Source of the DNA: Tillus elongatus
Lineage: Eukaryota > Arthropoda > Insecta > Coleoptera > Cleridae
Direction: 5' to 3'
DNA length: 64,000 bases
Assembly (NCBI GenBank): GCA_964006375.1
Contig: OZ023262.1
Coordinates: forward strand, 55,565,366-55,629,365
The notes below the pieces were generated by a model. That model did no database searches, had not been told where the DNA came from, and was given only the letters and a program-made list of their open reading frames with translations. The position numbers and the translations under genes are program-made. Positions within the stretch are counted from its first letter, which is position 1. Every line of letters begins with the position of its first letter. This document shows, one piece after another, positions 40,890-53,265 of this stretch.

Positions 40890-41390
40890 CCGTCCCCGGA
40901 AAATAAGATACGCCACCCCGAGAGGAGGTAACAAATTCTCTAATAGCTATGTTAGACCCGAGCAGCGAAACTTACGCCATCATTGTATCAGCAAAGAACA
41001 AGTGCAAACAGAAAATCGATCAAGCCAAAAATGACCACCAATCAATAAGGAACAATGTCATCTCTTGTCCAGACAATACCCGAGGTTTCTGGTCTGTGGT
41101 AAAAATTATAGGTACAAATTTCAGCACCAGATCCTTTCCTCCACTGGCTTCAAATGATAGAGTATTCGCTGCGTCATCAAAAGAAAAGGCTGATATATTC
41201 GCCTGTGTATTTGCTGCTAATTATATGCTTGACTTGCCGGGAAATAGCCCACAAACTATTCCAGCTGTAAAGTCAAAAATTGGCGTAATATTTTTAGGCA
41301 TCATACTGTTAAGCATGTATTGGAAAATTTAGACATTAAAAAGATGTCAGGACCTGATGGAATATATACATTGGGTATAATTGTTGGGTT
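40890..41390 (+). mobile_element. LINE H fragment, ORF2 linker region
   Basis: A plus-strand frame from 40949 contains CKQKIDQAKNDHQS, GFWSVVKIIG, SKEKADIFACVFAANYMLD, and (after a frame change) KKMSGPDGI. This is the stretch between endonuclease and RT in CR1/L2/Jockey-like ORF2. It is truncated before the RT proper and abuts LINE G. Confidence 0.7.
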
Positions 41391-41427
41391 TGTGTTTCAG
41401 GTTAAATGTTTGTTTTCATGACAGATG

Positions 41428-44350
41428 CTTTTATTTATTTATTTACGGGCCAGGAGCCCATTTTAGATAAGTACAAAAAGAAAAAAATATATACAATAAA
41501 AGCAGTTAATGAAAGCATACAAAATGGTTACAAGTTAGACACTCAACCTACAAAGTGACCGCTGTTCTAAGAAAACTGATTTTCCTGTGAAAAAGTCAAG
41601 TTGATCAGACAATTTTTTGGCCAACACGGAGCATCTAATTAAATACGAGTTATGAGTGTAGTTGATACGATGAAAAGCGACAAGAAATGAACTCTTTGAA
41701 CGAGTTATTCTTGATAGAACAAAGATGTTGATCATAGAAAGTAAGTCACGACAAGATACCTCAAAGTTAATTATATTATAAAAAAGTTTTAAATCTCTTT
41801 GTTTGCGTAGAACATCAAGAGGCATGCTATTAAAATACGTTAGTAAATCATCTAAACTACTATAATGATGGTGGCTTTTGAAAGCAAGATACTTTAAAAA
41901 GTTGCACTGTACCTGTTCAAGATTGACAGAATGACATGTATACTAGGGAGACCATACAGAAGAGGCATGTTCAAGATGAGGACGTACAAGAGAAAAATAA
42001 AGAATTTTAACAGATCTGATGTTGGTGAAATCAGAGGTACATCTTTTAATAAATCCAAGCAACTTCAGAGACTTGAAATCAAATTAGAAACATGAGGGAT
42101 AAATGAAAAAGATGATTCAAATCAAATATAACTAATTCAACAGACTTCAATGGTACACCCTTGATGTAATAGGTATGTTCAAGTCTGTTCTTTCCCCTAC
42201 AAAAAGAAATTGATTGGCATTTAGATGGATTGAGTTCCATCCCATTGTTAAGACACCAGCTTATTAAGTTGTCAATGTCATACTGAATCTTAAAAAAAGT
42301 CTGAGGGACCTGTGATTCTGGAAAATAATTGTAGATCGTCAGCAAACAATAAAAATTTACAATGAAAGAGACACTCATGAATATCATTAATGAAGATACT
42401 AAATAGCAAAGGTCCCAAGAGAGAACCCTGTGGCACGCTTGACAAAACTTTTATCCCATTGGACATAAAATTCCATATCCGCACCACCTGATATCTACTA
42501 CCTATCCAGCTGAGAAGAGGGTCACACCAAACATATGTAGCTTATGGATTAAGAGGTCATGGTTTACTCTGTCAAAAGCCTTGGAAAAGTCGGTATAAAC
42601 AGAGTTAACCTGAATACCCGCCCTACTTCGACAAGTAGGCACTGTACACCAACAAGTTTAGATCAGTAGAACGACCCGATATAAATCCATATTGCTGGAC
42701 AATGATTGAACCACCAAGGAAAGAAGTAAGAGTCTCGCATAGAAGATCTTCAAAAACTTTAGGAATAAAGCTGAGAATACTTATCAGTCGGTAGTTCTCA
42801 ACAAAACCTCTGTCACGAGATTTAAAAATTAGAAGAATGAAACTAAGTTTCCAGCATGTAGGGAAAACACCCATTTCCAGAGATAAATTAAATATGAACC
42901 ACAAGGACCTAGACAAATTAAAACTACAGTACTTAAGGAGAGAGGGGGGAAATACCGTCCGGCCCAGGACTTTTACGACATCTAGGGCTGCAAGTTTAGA
43001 ATAAATGCCAGATACTTTATTGTGGTGCACTGATAGATTCAGCTCAGTATAAGAAAATTTATGCTTCACACAGAACACTTATTACCGCTGTAAACCGACG
43101 AAAAATACTCAGCGAACATGTCAACAATGTCTAATCCCGATGAACATATTTGATTGTTATATTTTAAAGTACTTGGAAAATCAGCATTCTTATACTTAGA
43201 GTTAACAAACTTCCAGAAAGGTTGACAAACTTCCAGAAAGGTTTAGTATTATTACATAAAGATGACTCAGTTTCGGAAACATAGTTAATGTAAGCTTCAC
43301 GAAATTTTATCTTACATAGAGACTTTAATTTAGAAAATTCAACATACTCATCAGCAGACTTGGATACCTTATATTTGAGATGTGCTTGCTTTTTAAGATA
43401 GATTAAGTTTGTGAGTTCAGGTGTAAACCATCATGGAAACTTTCTAGAAGAAAACTTCTTTAAAGGAACATATAAATCAATAGCAATGTACAAAATATCA
43501 TAAAGCATGTTCACCACCAATTCGAGCGATTTATTTTCAAACGAAGTATCCCATCTAAGTCTAAAAATCCTGAAATTGAGACAAAGTCAGCAGACTTGAT
43601 ATCTCTGTTATAACCATCTGGAACAAATCAAACGTTCTTGGTGCACTAATCGTGAAGTAGCTGAAATTGAAATGGTGGATGGTGTGAATCTTCACGAATT
43701 ATAACTATATCTGGAGGCTGAGGAACAACATCACTGTTAGAGTATAAAACAAGATCCAACAGTGAACCGTTGATGGAGAGGAGACTATTCAACTGGAACA
43801 AATTGAGGTACGAACACATTTGAAACCAGCTCTGCTGCTAGAATTTCACTTGGTGGAGAGCCCGGCTGTACTGAAACATTGGAGCCAAGGCCATTTTGAG
43901 ACCATATGCCATGGGGAAGATTGAAATCACCACAGACCAAAACTTTTGCACTAGGATGAGTGATAGATAATCTCTAGAGTTCTTCAGAAAAGCCAATGTA
44001 TGCTTGAGACGAGGATCTAGGTGGTATATACGTTGCAGCAACTATCATTTGGTTGTTGCCTGATCCAATTAACACAAAAACATGCTCAAACTCATCTGAT
44101 ACCATTAATCTTCGGCTCACAAGTTCCTCTCTAACAGCAATCAAGACACCACCACCCTGAGAACAATCACTAGTACTACTAGATCTGTCTTTTCGATAAA
44201 TAAAAAAGCCATGAAGGTCCAGTTCAGCATCATATGTGTCACTATTCAACCATGTCTCGGTAAAGACCAATATATCATACGAGCAAAGTTAAACATTAGT
44301 AGTTAAACTGTTAAGTTTTGTACGAAGTCCACGGACATTTTGATAATACA
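41428..44350 (-). mobile_element. LINE G, Jockey/CR1-type element
   Basis: Minus-strand element with a (TAAA)n tail at 41428-41445. C-terminal region 41535-41825, RT pieces 42079-43078, linker about 43090-43450, endonuclease 43838-44340. It diverges from LINEs A, B and F. It is 5'-truncated near 44350. Confidence 0.83.
41535..44340 (-). pseudogene. LINE G ORF2: endonuclease and RT, broken
   Basis: The endonuclease shows VFTETWLNSDTYDAELDLHG (catalytic Glu), SQGGGVLIAVREEL and AATYIPP. The RT shows motif A region VNSVYTDFSKAFDRVNH-like sequence near 42550-42610, SSVPQGSLLGPLLFSIFIND (motif B) and LFADDLQLFSR (motif C with both Asp). Frameshifts occur near 42350, 42500 and 42620, and several stops lie in the linker. 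Dead. Confidence 0.8.
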
Positions 44351-44487
44351 CCATAGACGCATTTTTACAGCTATTTACGTTACTTTTGATGCTGTATAAA
44401 GCATGGATACGTCCATAGTTTGAATATTGTTTGCATAGCTGGGGTGCTTCCCCAAAGATGACCTTGTCTTTGGGGCAGCAACTGTCT

Positions 44488-44499
44488 GTGTGTGTGTGT

Positions 44500-44571
<72 letters not shown>
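44488..44571. repeat. (TG)n-(TA)n microsatellite
   Basis: Short TG run followed by about 33 TA units. Confidence 0.95.
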
Positions 44572-44575
<4 letters not shown>

Positions 44576-45316
44576 CATCAATGTTCATGTTTAGACACAA
44601 GACCTTTTTTTAAGGGAGTAAAATAATGCACTAGAGGTGTGCGAACCCATGTTTTGTTCGAACCGAACTATGAACGAATCCAAGCAAATATGTTACCTCG
44701 AACATCGAACCTCTGAAATAGTATGTCTAAGGTTCACAGTCGAACTTCGAACTTCCTAGAAGTTCAAAATCGAACATCGAACTACCCAAAATTCTTCAGT
44801 ATATCGTTTCCTTAAAAACCAAATTTACAATATTGTAACATACAATATTTTATATGTAAAAGATTCCCACTCTTTTTACAAAAAGGAAGGGTTTGACAAA
44901 TTTGCAGGTTGACGGGGTGAAAATGCCTTCCGGTGCTGATCTTTGTGGAGACGGGTCAACGTTAAATCAAAACCACAAAAACAAAAAATATTTAACTTTT
45001 TTACATTTCTAGATCTACAGATAAGCTCAATTATAAATATGTTTGGTATTGACTAGGCAGTTTTACCAAACAGATTGAGAGGGTTCAAAGTGAGCATGAT
45101 AGGTATATAACAATAGAAATTAAAAAAAAAAAGGAAACCGAGTTCATTAACGATAACTCAAAAACTACTGGTCAGATCTTGATCAAATTTATATGGGACC
45201 ACATGAGAAGCACCAGCACTAAAAAAAAGAATCATCAAAATCGGTTCACCTACAAAAAGTTCTGAGGTAACACATTAAAAAAAAACAGTCGAATTGAGAA
45301 CCCCCTCTTTTTTTTT

Positions 45317-45445
45317 AGTGAATTTTCTTTAAAAAATTCACTAATGAGGAGATCCCGACTTTCGAATTTTGAAAAAATTTCTTCAAATGAGCGCTATTTA
45401 GGACCCCCGGAACCCAAATCCGAGGTCAGTTTCAGACTTTATATG

Positions 45446-45544
<99 letters not shown>

Positions 45545-46961
45545 GTGTCACACCTATAACTTAAAAAATAATGGACCGATTTTGATAAAATTTGGCACAT
45601 ACCTTCCTTTCGCAAGTCGCTTGGATAAGTTCGTTATCCAGGAAAACCCGCCGAGGTTTTCCCGGAAAATTTTGTGTTTTCTTTCGAAAAAAATCGATAA
45701 AAATTTATATCTCCAAAATTAACAAAGTAAGGGCAACCACATTTCATACGCGGGTTTATATCATTAGGGGCAAGTTACCTACCAAAATTTAGCTCCGTAG
45801 GTTAAAGGACAAAAAAGTTACAGGCATTCAAAGAAAAATAAATTTGGGTTCTCCTCAAAACGTCAAAATCGCGATTTTAAACGTCAAAATTGGTGAGTAC
45901 CTTCCTTTTGCAAGTGGCTTGGATATGTTCGTTATCCAGGAAAATCCGACGAGGTTTTCCCGGAAAATTTTGTGTTTTCTTTCGAAAAAAATTTATATCT
46001 CCAAAATTAACAAAGTAAGGGCAACCAAATTTTATACGCGGGTTTATATCATTATAGGCAAGTCACCTACCAAAATTTAGCTCTGTAGGTCAAAAGACAA
46101 AAAAGTTATAGGCATTTAAACAAACATAAATTGGGGTTTTTCACAAAACGTCAAAGTTGCGATTTAAACGTCAAAATTGGCAACATTTAGGAAAAGAACT
46201 TGAATATAATACGGGCTATGGAAATAAAATGTCTCAAGAAGAATGTTTTACAAACCCTGAAGCCTTAGTTTCAACCGTCATTGTCCTTCATTTTAATAAA
46301 ATGTTTCCAGAAAATTCATTTCAAATAGACCCTTTCTCTGATGCGTGGCAGTAGCCTTAGCTACAGAGTTTATCGTTAATAGTATATAATTTTTGTAGAA
46401 TTTTCGTAAAAAAAATCAATAAAGCTCAATATATCTGTTATTATACCAGATATGAAAAAAAATTGTATATATTAATTATAGGGTGTCTTGAGCTACATCT
46501 CAAAAAATTATTTCTACAATTACAGGGTGGCCCATAAGTCGTTGGTGATACAAATTTTCTTTTTTTTTTTTAATCAAACACGCCTTATGTTATTGCATTT
46601 TTGCATTTTCCATCGAAATATAATGCATGTTTGTAAGAACAAAAATTCTGGACGCAGTAAGTGCGTTATGGTAGCGAATTTTGATCAAATGCTTAATATT
46701 TGAATAGCTCAATTTGCTATTAACCTATAAGGTTGACCAAAAAACGAGTTTTTTCGGGAACACTTTAAGTTTACTTTCGGAAATTTTTGTACATTTTCAA
46801 GCAATAAAGTTATTTTGATGAAACATGGCACATTGTTTTTACTATATAGATTATACTGGTAACCAAATTTGATGCCTGCTTTCTTAAAAAAACACACATT
46901 ATTGCTATTAAAAAATAGTTTTATGAAAATTCACTACTATAACGCACTTGCTGCGTCCCGA
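45317..46961 (+). repeat. T-family repeat, full-length copy
   Basis: Hairpin head TAGTGAATTTTC/AAAATTCACTAA, then ATGAGCGCTATTTAGG, a TA array at about 45450-45541, the body with ATAACTTAAAAAATAATGG and its internal duplication (45850-46080), and a terminal MITE M (46647-46961). It is nested in the hAT-like element. Confidence 0.8.
46647..46961 (+). repeat. MITE family M copy within T repeat
   Basis: TCTGGACGCAGTAAGTGCGT at the left and ACGCACTTGCTGCGTCCCGA at the right. Confidence 0.8.
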
Positions 46962-47929
46962 GATTTTTGAAGTCTGTTAAAAATAACCACTTACAAGTTT
47001 GAACTGGGTCCTGATTGTGAACATTTAATTGTTTTGGCTCTCTGTGAAATAAAGCATGTTGAAACCAGTGTCAAAGGCAATCTACAATTATCCTCAAATA
47101 CTGAAAATTTACGTTACCGATCGCCTTCGAACACTGCCATCATAATGTTACTGAAAAAGGTGTTGGGAGGCTAGGATATATAAGAAAAATAACTCCGTGA
47201 TTGATAAATCGCTCCGTTGTGCCTTGATGTGTCCCACCTACCGAGTTAAAGGGGCCGCAACTTCGCTACCTTTGGCAACATTCGATACCTCTGAAGTTAA
47301 ATTTTGAGGTATTTTTGAGCAACGAAGGTCGAACTATTGTGAAGAATTACATATTTCGAACTTCGAACTACTTCAACATCGCTACTGCGAACATATTTTT
47401 GAACCGAAGGTTGGGTCGAGTTCGGGTTCGGTTCGAAATTTCGAAGCTTCGCACACCTCTATAATGCACCCATATAATACTCAAAAAGTGGATTTGATGT
47501 ATCCTACTCACAGACTGATGCTTACTGAGTATGGTGTTCATTGTAGTGGAATTAAATTATATAATGGGCTACCAACACGCTTAAAAAACACTAACAACTA
47601 TTTGGAATTAAGAAAAAAACGCTTTTCAAATATTTAATAGATTTAGGGCCTTATTGTATTAATGAGTATATAAAAAATAGTGTGCAGACTGTGTGAAATC
47701 ATATGTTATTTTTTACCAGTGTATGTATGTATTTATTTTTGTTTTTTATTTAATTTTTTTATCTTCTCTATGACACAGATCCTTTTTAGATTCAGTAACT
47801 TTTGTAAGAGTGCTGAGCTAATTTTGAATAAAGTTTATTATTATTATTTAATTTGGCAAGTCGTACACGCAATATGTGGTGAAATCGACATAAATACGGT
47901 CAGAATTTTAACTATCAGTCAAACAATGT

Positions 47930-48275
47930 GAATGTGAATGAATTTGACTTGTGCGCGATAATCATAAGGCATATCGAGAGGCTGCCGAAGAATTTAACAG
48001 GCGCCATCCTGATATTGAACCTGTGACTTTTCAGACAGTTGCAAAAGTAAATACGCATTTTGCTAGCACCGGCAGTATTACTCTAACAAAGCGCAATTGT
48101 GCAGACAATGCTATTATGAACGAGCTCCGAGGAAATGCGAAGACCAATGTGATACAAATAGCAAGAAATCTTAACACAGAACCAACTAAAATTTGGAGTT
48201 GCCTTAAGCGAACAAATAAACTGCCTATGAGCCCAAATTTTTACACAACTTGTAAAAGGGTGATGAAGATGTTCA
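47930..48275 (+). pseudogene. DUF4817-like helix-turn-helix fragment
   Basis: An open frame contains NHKAYREAAEEFNRRHPDIE, VTFQTVAKVNTHFASTGSIT, and later IMNELRGNAKTNVIQIARNL followed by IWSCLKRTNKL. This is the layout of the DUF4817-type HTH found at the N-terminus of transposase-derived proteins in arthropods: a first helix set, a TGS turn, then a second HTH ending in the VWxxLxxxxL motif. The catalytic part that normally follows is absent. The frame ends at 48331 in unrelated sequence. No start codon fits well, so it is treated as a relic or single exon. Confidence 0.55.
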
Positions 48276-48521
48276 TTTTTACTCAATACTCCTTTTGTTA
48301 TCTTTGCTTGTTTTCCTGTATGACCCTATAAAAGAGTAAGAATTAAATTCATTTTATCGAGTTACCTGAATTGAGTTGATTTAAATTAAGCATGATGCAT
48401 TATTTCTTGCAAATTAGAAGCAAAAATTGTAAATCGGCTTATTTTTAAAACTTCGTGGTGCATGTAGTAACAAAACCGCCAGGCTAAGTTTTTCGATATT
48501 TCCATATTTATTATGAACACT

Positions 48522-48885
48522 GTACGCGCGCGCGCGCATGTGTGTGTGTGTGTGTGTGACACCGATGACTCAAAAAATAATGGCCCGATTTTGATAAAAT
48601 TTGGCAGGTACGTTCCTTTTGTAAGTGGCTTGGATAAGTTCATTAACCAAGAAAATCGGACCAGGTTTTCCCGGAAAATTTTGGCTTTTCTTTCAGAAAA
48701 AATTTTTTTTCCAAGAAAATAACAAAGCTATAGTAATCAGATTTGGTACATATGTTTAGGTTATAAAAATTTAACTATGTATCAAAATTTATATGGCTGT
48801 GTTACAAGTAAGAAAAGGTTATGAGCATTAGATTTTAGATTTTTATGAAAATTTACTACCATAACGCACTTTCTGCGTCAAGCCT
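48522..48885 (+). repeat. T-family repeat, short copy with CG/TG array
   Basis: Here the fixed microsatellite position holds (CG)n(TG)n (48525-48558) in place of TA. The body begins ACACCGATGACTCAAAAAAT, and the right end is a decayed MITE M end (ACGCACTTTCTGCGTC). Confidence 0.7.
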
Positions 48886-48929
48886 TCTTAACTATAGCTT
48901 ACTGTGTTATTTTTTTAAAGTATATAGTT

Positions 48930-49140
48930 AGAAAAAGAAGTCTGGGCGCAGCAAGTGCGTTTTGGAAGCGAATTTTCGTAAAAATGTTTTTAATGTCAAA
49001 TGTGTATTGTTTTTAAAAGGACATTTGGTTGGCAGTATAACCTATATAGTAGTAACAATGTACCACATTTCATTAAAATAGGTTTGTTGTTTCAAAAAGT
49101 ACAAACATTTTTCGAAAATATACTTAAAAAGTTATATATT
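48930..49140. repeat. Partial MITE M
   Basis: Begins TCTGGGCGCAGCAAGTGCGT and continues with CCTATATAGTAGTAACAATG. It lacks a clear opposite end. Confidence 0.5.
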
Positions 49141-49479
49141 ATATTTTTCACAAAAATTCGACAACTTTTATTTACAATAACTTACTAAACATTTATTATT
49201 AATTACCAACATTTCACAAAAATGTTACAAAAAATGATTTCCACGGAAGGACTAAAAAATTTCAAATTCAGCCACCATTTGAGAGTGCCTGTATACGACA
49301 GCTCGATTTTTTTGACGAGTAATACAAACCAAAAGCTCTCTGAGTGCGCCATTTCCATGGGGCTCAGCTCTCTATTGGTACAAATGCCTTTTTACAATTT
49401 GTGATATGTATTTGTGCAATGTGCCAAAAACATGAAAAGTTGCAAAATAATTGAAATAACTCAAAAACGATTATGAAAA

Positions 49480-49660
49480 TCAACTGTTTTTCCTTACAAA
49501 CATGCATTATAATTAAATGGAAAATGGAAACATGCAATAACATAAGGGGTGTTATATTAAAAAAAGAAAGTGTGTATCACCAACGACTTATAGGCCACCT
49601 GTGATTATCAAAATAATTTTATAAGATGCAGCTCAAAACACCCTGTAATTACATATACAA
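49480..49660 (-). repeat. T-family internal segment, reversed
   Basis: The minus strand matches the segment that contains GGTGGCCCATAAGTCGTTGG in the copies at 11755, 46525 and 55525. Confidence 0.6.
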
Positions 49661-49899
49661 TTTTTGCTCGTATATTGCATATAAACAAAAAAACTTTTAA
49701 ATATTGAGTTTTACCATAAAAATGCGTCACCCTGTATATGCAGAGTACCCAGCGACCTGGAAAAATCAGGGAATTTGAAATACCCCCTAAAATGTCAGGA
49801 AATTTGTGATTTTGCACAAATGTCATGGAAATTATTCAGTAGACCTGGAAGTTATGTATTTGTAAAATTCCGTCACTAGCAGGTTCATTATTAAAGTAT

Positions 49900-50570
49900 C
49901 AAAACATATAAAAAACATGATTTGGGAAAGACTTTTTTGTTGTTGTCTGTGGTCTGTATGTCTGTTTGTAGCAACGATAAGTAGAACAATTTGAGATATC
50001 GTCTTCAAATTTGGTATACAGTTAGCACTCGACAAACGAACAGTTTGTATTGTTTTTGGGTTAAATCACTTTAAGGGGTAGGGGATGAATGGAAGGTGAT
50101 TTGGTGAAAATTGTCATTTTTTCGTTAAAACTCGAGTAATATAATGTTTTAGGGTTTATTTATTAGAAAACTTTTAATTTCACCAAACATCTGGTATTCT
50201 GTGCTGAAATTAAATTAGGGTTTGAATGTGTGGGGGCGGAATATTGTTGAAAAATTTTTTTTTTCTTAAACGCCGTAAAAAGTCTCAAAACATACAGAAC
50301 TTGATTCTAGAACGAATATTTTTTTGTCGGTTAGTGAGTCTGTCCGTCTTTCGGCATGTACCTCCGTTTGTTAATAGGCAGAATAACTTCGAACGATTTG
50401 CGATATCATCTTCAAATGTGGTATCCAGCTGGCACACGACAAAGGAACACTTCGAATTGTTTTTGGGTAAGATCGCTTGAGGGGGTAGGGAATAAATAAG
50501 AGGTGATTTGGTGAAAATTGACCTTTTTTCAATAAAACTCAAGTAAGATAACTTTTCAAAAGTTTACGGG
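49900..50570. repeat. Two diverged direct copies of a roughly 300-bp repeat
   Basis: 49940-50150 and 50330-50550 share, in order, ATATCGTCTTCAAATTTGGT-like, TTGTTTTTGGGT, GGGGTAGGG and GGTGATTTGGTGAAAATTG segments. It is an unassigned interspersed repeat with no ORF. Confidence 0.65.
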
Positions 50571-51320
50571 TACAGGAATACAAATATTTTCTTTGTGGGC
50601 AAGTGATGGGCCCTAAATTCATTCCATGAGAATGTCTTTCTGAAGAGAATAAATTATCACAGCTATGTGGAAGTTATTATTCAATTTACAGCACTATTTT
50701 GATTTCATATATATTATATTAATTTATTTCACATAAATAGTTTTCTACTACGGCTGTTGTTTGGTATATTAATTGAAACCGCCAATGAAAGCAGCGTATG
50801 TCACATGCGCCGATATAAATATAGCGTCTTCTTCATCTCAAAACATGTCTCAGTCGTTCATCTACTTCGAATGTTCTTCCTTGAACACATAAAATGCAAT
50901 GAATGTGCTTATTCGATTTTAACCTTTATGACCATATAACATAGGGTTAAAGTTGGAGTGCAAATATTGGGCATTTGTATATGGTTATTTATATCGTAAT
51001 CAGCAATAGAAAACTTTAATATCGCAACGCATTATGTATGATAGTTTAATGAAATTATGACGAGTGTAAAATATAGAAATCAAGGATAAGCAGAGGCAAT
51101 ATATCAAAAATTCATATCATGAATATATTATAATTCTTGATGAAAATCAGAAGACAATGCTTGAGATGAGCAGAGCAGAAAAAATGAAACATAAAACGTA
51201 GAAATGTGGAAAAAACACATTTTAGAAAATGCACAATACAAAACTAAATTTTAAAGATTACCACATTTTGAAAATATATATAAATAAATCCTACTAACTT
51301 ATTTCAATGTGGTGATTTCT
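50571..51320. other. AT-rich intronic sequence, nothing recognised
   Basis: About 750 nt without a recognisable gene or repeat boundary. Confidence 0.35.
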
Positions 51321-51365
51321 CTTTTAGCGAATTTAAAAAAAAAATTCGCTTATGGGGAGATCTGT

Positions 51366-51440
<75 letters not shown>

Positions 51441-52018
51441 ACTGATAACTCAAAAAATAATGGACCGATCTTGATAAAATTCGCAGAGTACCTTCCTTTT
51501 GCAAGTGGCTTGAATAAGTTCGTTATCCAGGAAAATCGGACCAGGTTTTCCCGGAAAATTTTGTATTTTCTTTATAAAACAAAATCATATCTCCAGAAGT
51601 AACAAAGTAAGGGCAACCAAATTTGGTACACGTGTTTATATTATAAAGAGTGAACTCTGTACCAAAATTTAGGTCCATATCTTTAAAGACAAAGAAGTTA
51701 TGGGCAGTTAATGCAACAAATTTTGGAGTTTTCCTCAAAACGTCAAACTCGCAATTTTAAACGTCAAAATTGGCAATGTTTAGGCAAAGAATGTGAAACA
51801 AATACCATTTGTGAAAAGAAAATGTTTCAAGAAGAGTGTTCTGCAAACTCTTAAGTTTCAGATTCAACCGTCATTGCCCTTCATTTTACTAAAATATTTA
51901 CAGAATATCCATTTCAAATAGACCCTTTCTCTGATGCTTTGGCTGTCAGTTTAGTTAAGTTTGGTGGCTTTTTGGAGAGTTATTTGTAGGTTTAGTGAAG
52001 TTTATGGTTTAACGGTCT
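51321..52018 (+). repeat. T-family repeat copy
   Basis: Head hairpin TTTAGCGAATT/AATTCGCTTA, a shortened lead, TA array at about 51367-51437, then a body with ATAACTCAAAAAATAATGGA through TTTCTCTGATGC (51930). The right part is replaced by the duplicated segment below. Confidence 0.75.
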
Positions 52019-52560
52019 ATAATTTTTTTTAGCTAATTATCGTAGAACAAATTTGTTAATGCATTTTTGCATTTTTTATCGAAATATGCGTTTATAAGAA
52101 AAAAATCTGGACGCAGTAAATGCGTTTTGGTAGCGAATTTTCGGTAAATTTGCAGATTAGCTCCCGAACGCTTTTCAAAAAACTGTTTTCAGAAACTAGC
52201 CCCCATCCCCCCTGGATCCACAAACCCCAAGAAAAATTTCTTGTTCACACCCCCCAAGGAAGTTACGCGACCAGGAGTGAGTAGGGGTGCATAATTTTTT
52301 TTAGCTAATTTTCGTAGATCAAATTCGTTAATGCATTTTTCCATTTTTTATCGAAATATGATGCGTTTGTAAGAAAAAAATCTGGACGCAGTAAGTGCGT
52401 TTTGGTAGCGAATTTTCGGTAGATTTGCAGTTTAGCTCCCGAACGCTTTTCAAAAAACTATTTTCAGAAACCTGCCTAGGCCCCCACCCCCCTGGATCTA
52501 CAAACCCCAAGAAAAATTTCTTGTTCTTACCCCCCAAGGAAGATACGGGACCAGGAGTGA
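52019..52560. repeat. Tandem direct duplication, about 271-bp period
   Basis: 52019-52289 and 52290-52560 repeat the same order: TTTTTTTTAGCTAATT, TCTGGACGCAGTAA, GGTAGCGAATTTTCGGTA, AGCTCCCGAACGC, then a C-rich stretch, then CCAAGGAAG and CCAGGAGTGAGTAG. Confidence 0.8.
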
Positions 52561-52840
52561 GTAGTGGTGCTGAGCGGGGTAGGTAGTAAAAAGGCAATAT
52601 GAGCAGAAAATTCGAATAAAGTGGGCTTGAAAGGTGTCTTTTTCACATCTTGAAGCCATATCCCCCTTAAACCCTGCCTACCCCGCACACCACCCCTATT
52701 CACTCCCAGTCCCATAACTTCCTTGGGGGATGTGACAAGAAATTGTTCTTGTGGATCCAGGTGGGGTCCTAGTAATGTTTCTGAGAACAATTTGTTGAAA
52801 GGCGTTCGGGAGCTAATCTGCAAATTTACCGAATTTTCAT
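52420..52840. repeat. Imperfect large inverted repeat
   Basis: The left arm (from TTCGGTAGATTTGCAG, 52423) pairs with the right arm ending CTGCAAATTTACCGAA (52836). The arms are about 170 bp with mismatches, around a spacer of about 80 bp. It is flanked on both sides by GAATTTTC of the MITE M end, so it is a foldback insertion near an M end. Confidence 0.7.
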
Positions 52841-53265
52841 TAAATCCTTCAAATTTCAATAACTCAATTTGCTATTAACGTAAGCTTTGTTGGTTAGAAA
52901 ACCAACATTTAAGTTTATTTTCGAATTTTTTTTGTATATTTTCAAACCATAAGTAATTTTGATAAAATATAGTACATTGTTTCTACTACATAGGCTATAC
53001 CGGTAATCAGATTGATGCCTGCTAGCATTTGCTATTAAAAACATTTTTATGGAAATTCACTTCCATAACACATTTGCTGCATCTAAACTTTTAAAAAATG
53101 TTTATATATTTTCAAACAATAAATTTATTTCAATGAAATATGGTATATTGTTTCTACTATATAGACAACCAAGTTTGATGCCTGCTTTCATCAAAGAAAG
53201 ACATTTGTTATTAAAAATATTTTAAAGAAAATTCGCTACCATAACGCACTTGCTGCGTCCAGAGA
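52841..53265 (+). repeat. Two adjacent MITE M right parts
   Basis: 52841-53085 ends CATTTGCTGCATCTA, and 53090-53265 ends ACGCACTTGCTGCGTCCAGA. They share the CATTGTTTCTACTA...ATGCCTGC interior of family M. Confidence 0.65.

Larger units (their letters stand above)
44632..47461. mobile_element. hAT-like non-autonomous element, 2,830 bp
   Basis: TIR TAGAGGTGTGCGAA at 44632 and its inverse ending at 47461. An 8-bp duplication TAATGCAC lies on both sides (44624-44631 and 47462-47469), the hAT hallmark. The subterminal regions are packed with TTCGAAC/GTTCGAA motifs (44650-44785 and 47325-47445). No transposase is present. A T-family repeat (45317-46961) makes up most of its interior. Confidence 0.9.
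44380..47860 (+). mobile_element. LINE fragment split by hAT-like element
   Basis: The plus strand at about 44385-44490 encodes LYKAWIRP, FEYCLHSWGASPKMTLSLG, the end of an RT domain. After the insertion, 47470-47640 encodes YPTHRLMLTEYGVHCSGIKL and YNGLPTRLKNTNNYLELRKK, the ORF2 terminus. A (TTA)n-rich 3' end follows at about 47826-47850. A TG/TA microsatellite (44488-44571) also interrupts it. Confidence 0.65.

Noticed and set aside
45592..46080. Recurrent peptides such as NNGPILIKF...FSRKILCFL in T-family copies
   Set aside because: The peptides recur because the DNA repeat recurs. Frames differ between copies, stops are frequent and starts are not conserved, so coding is not supported.
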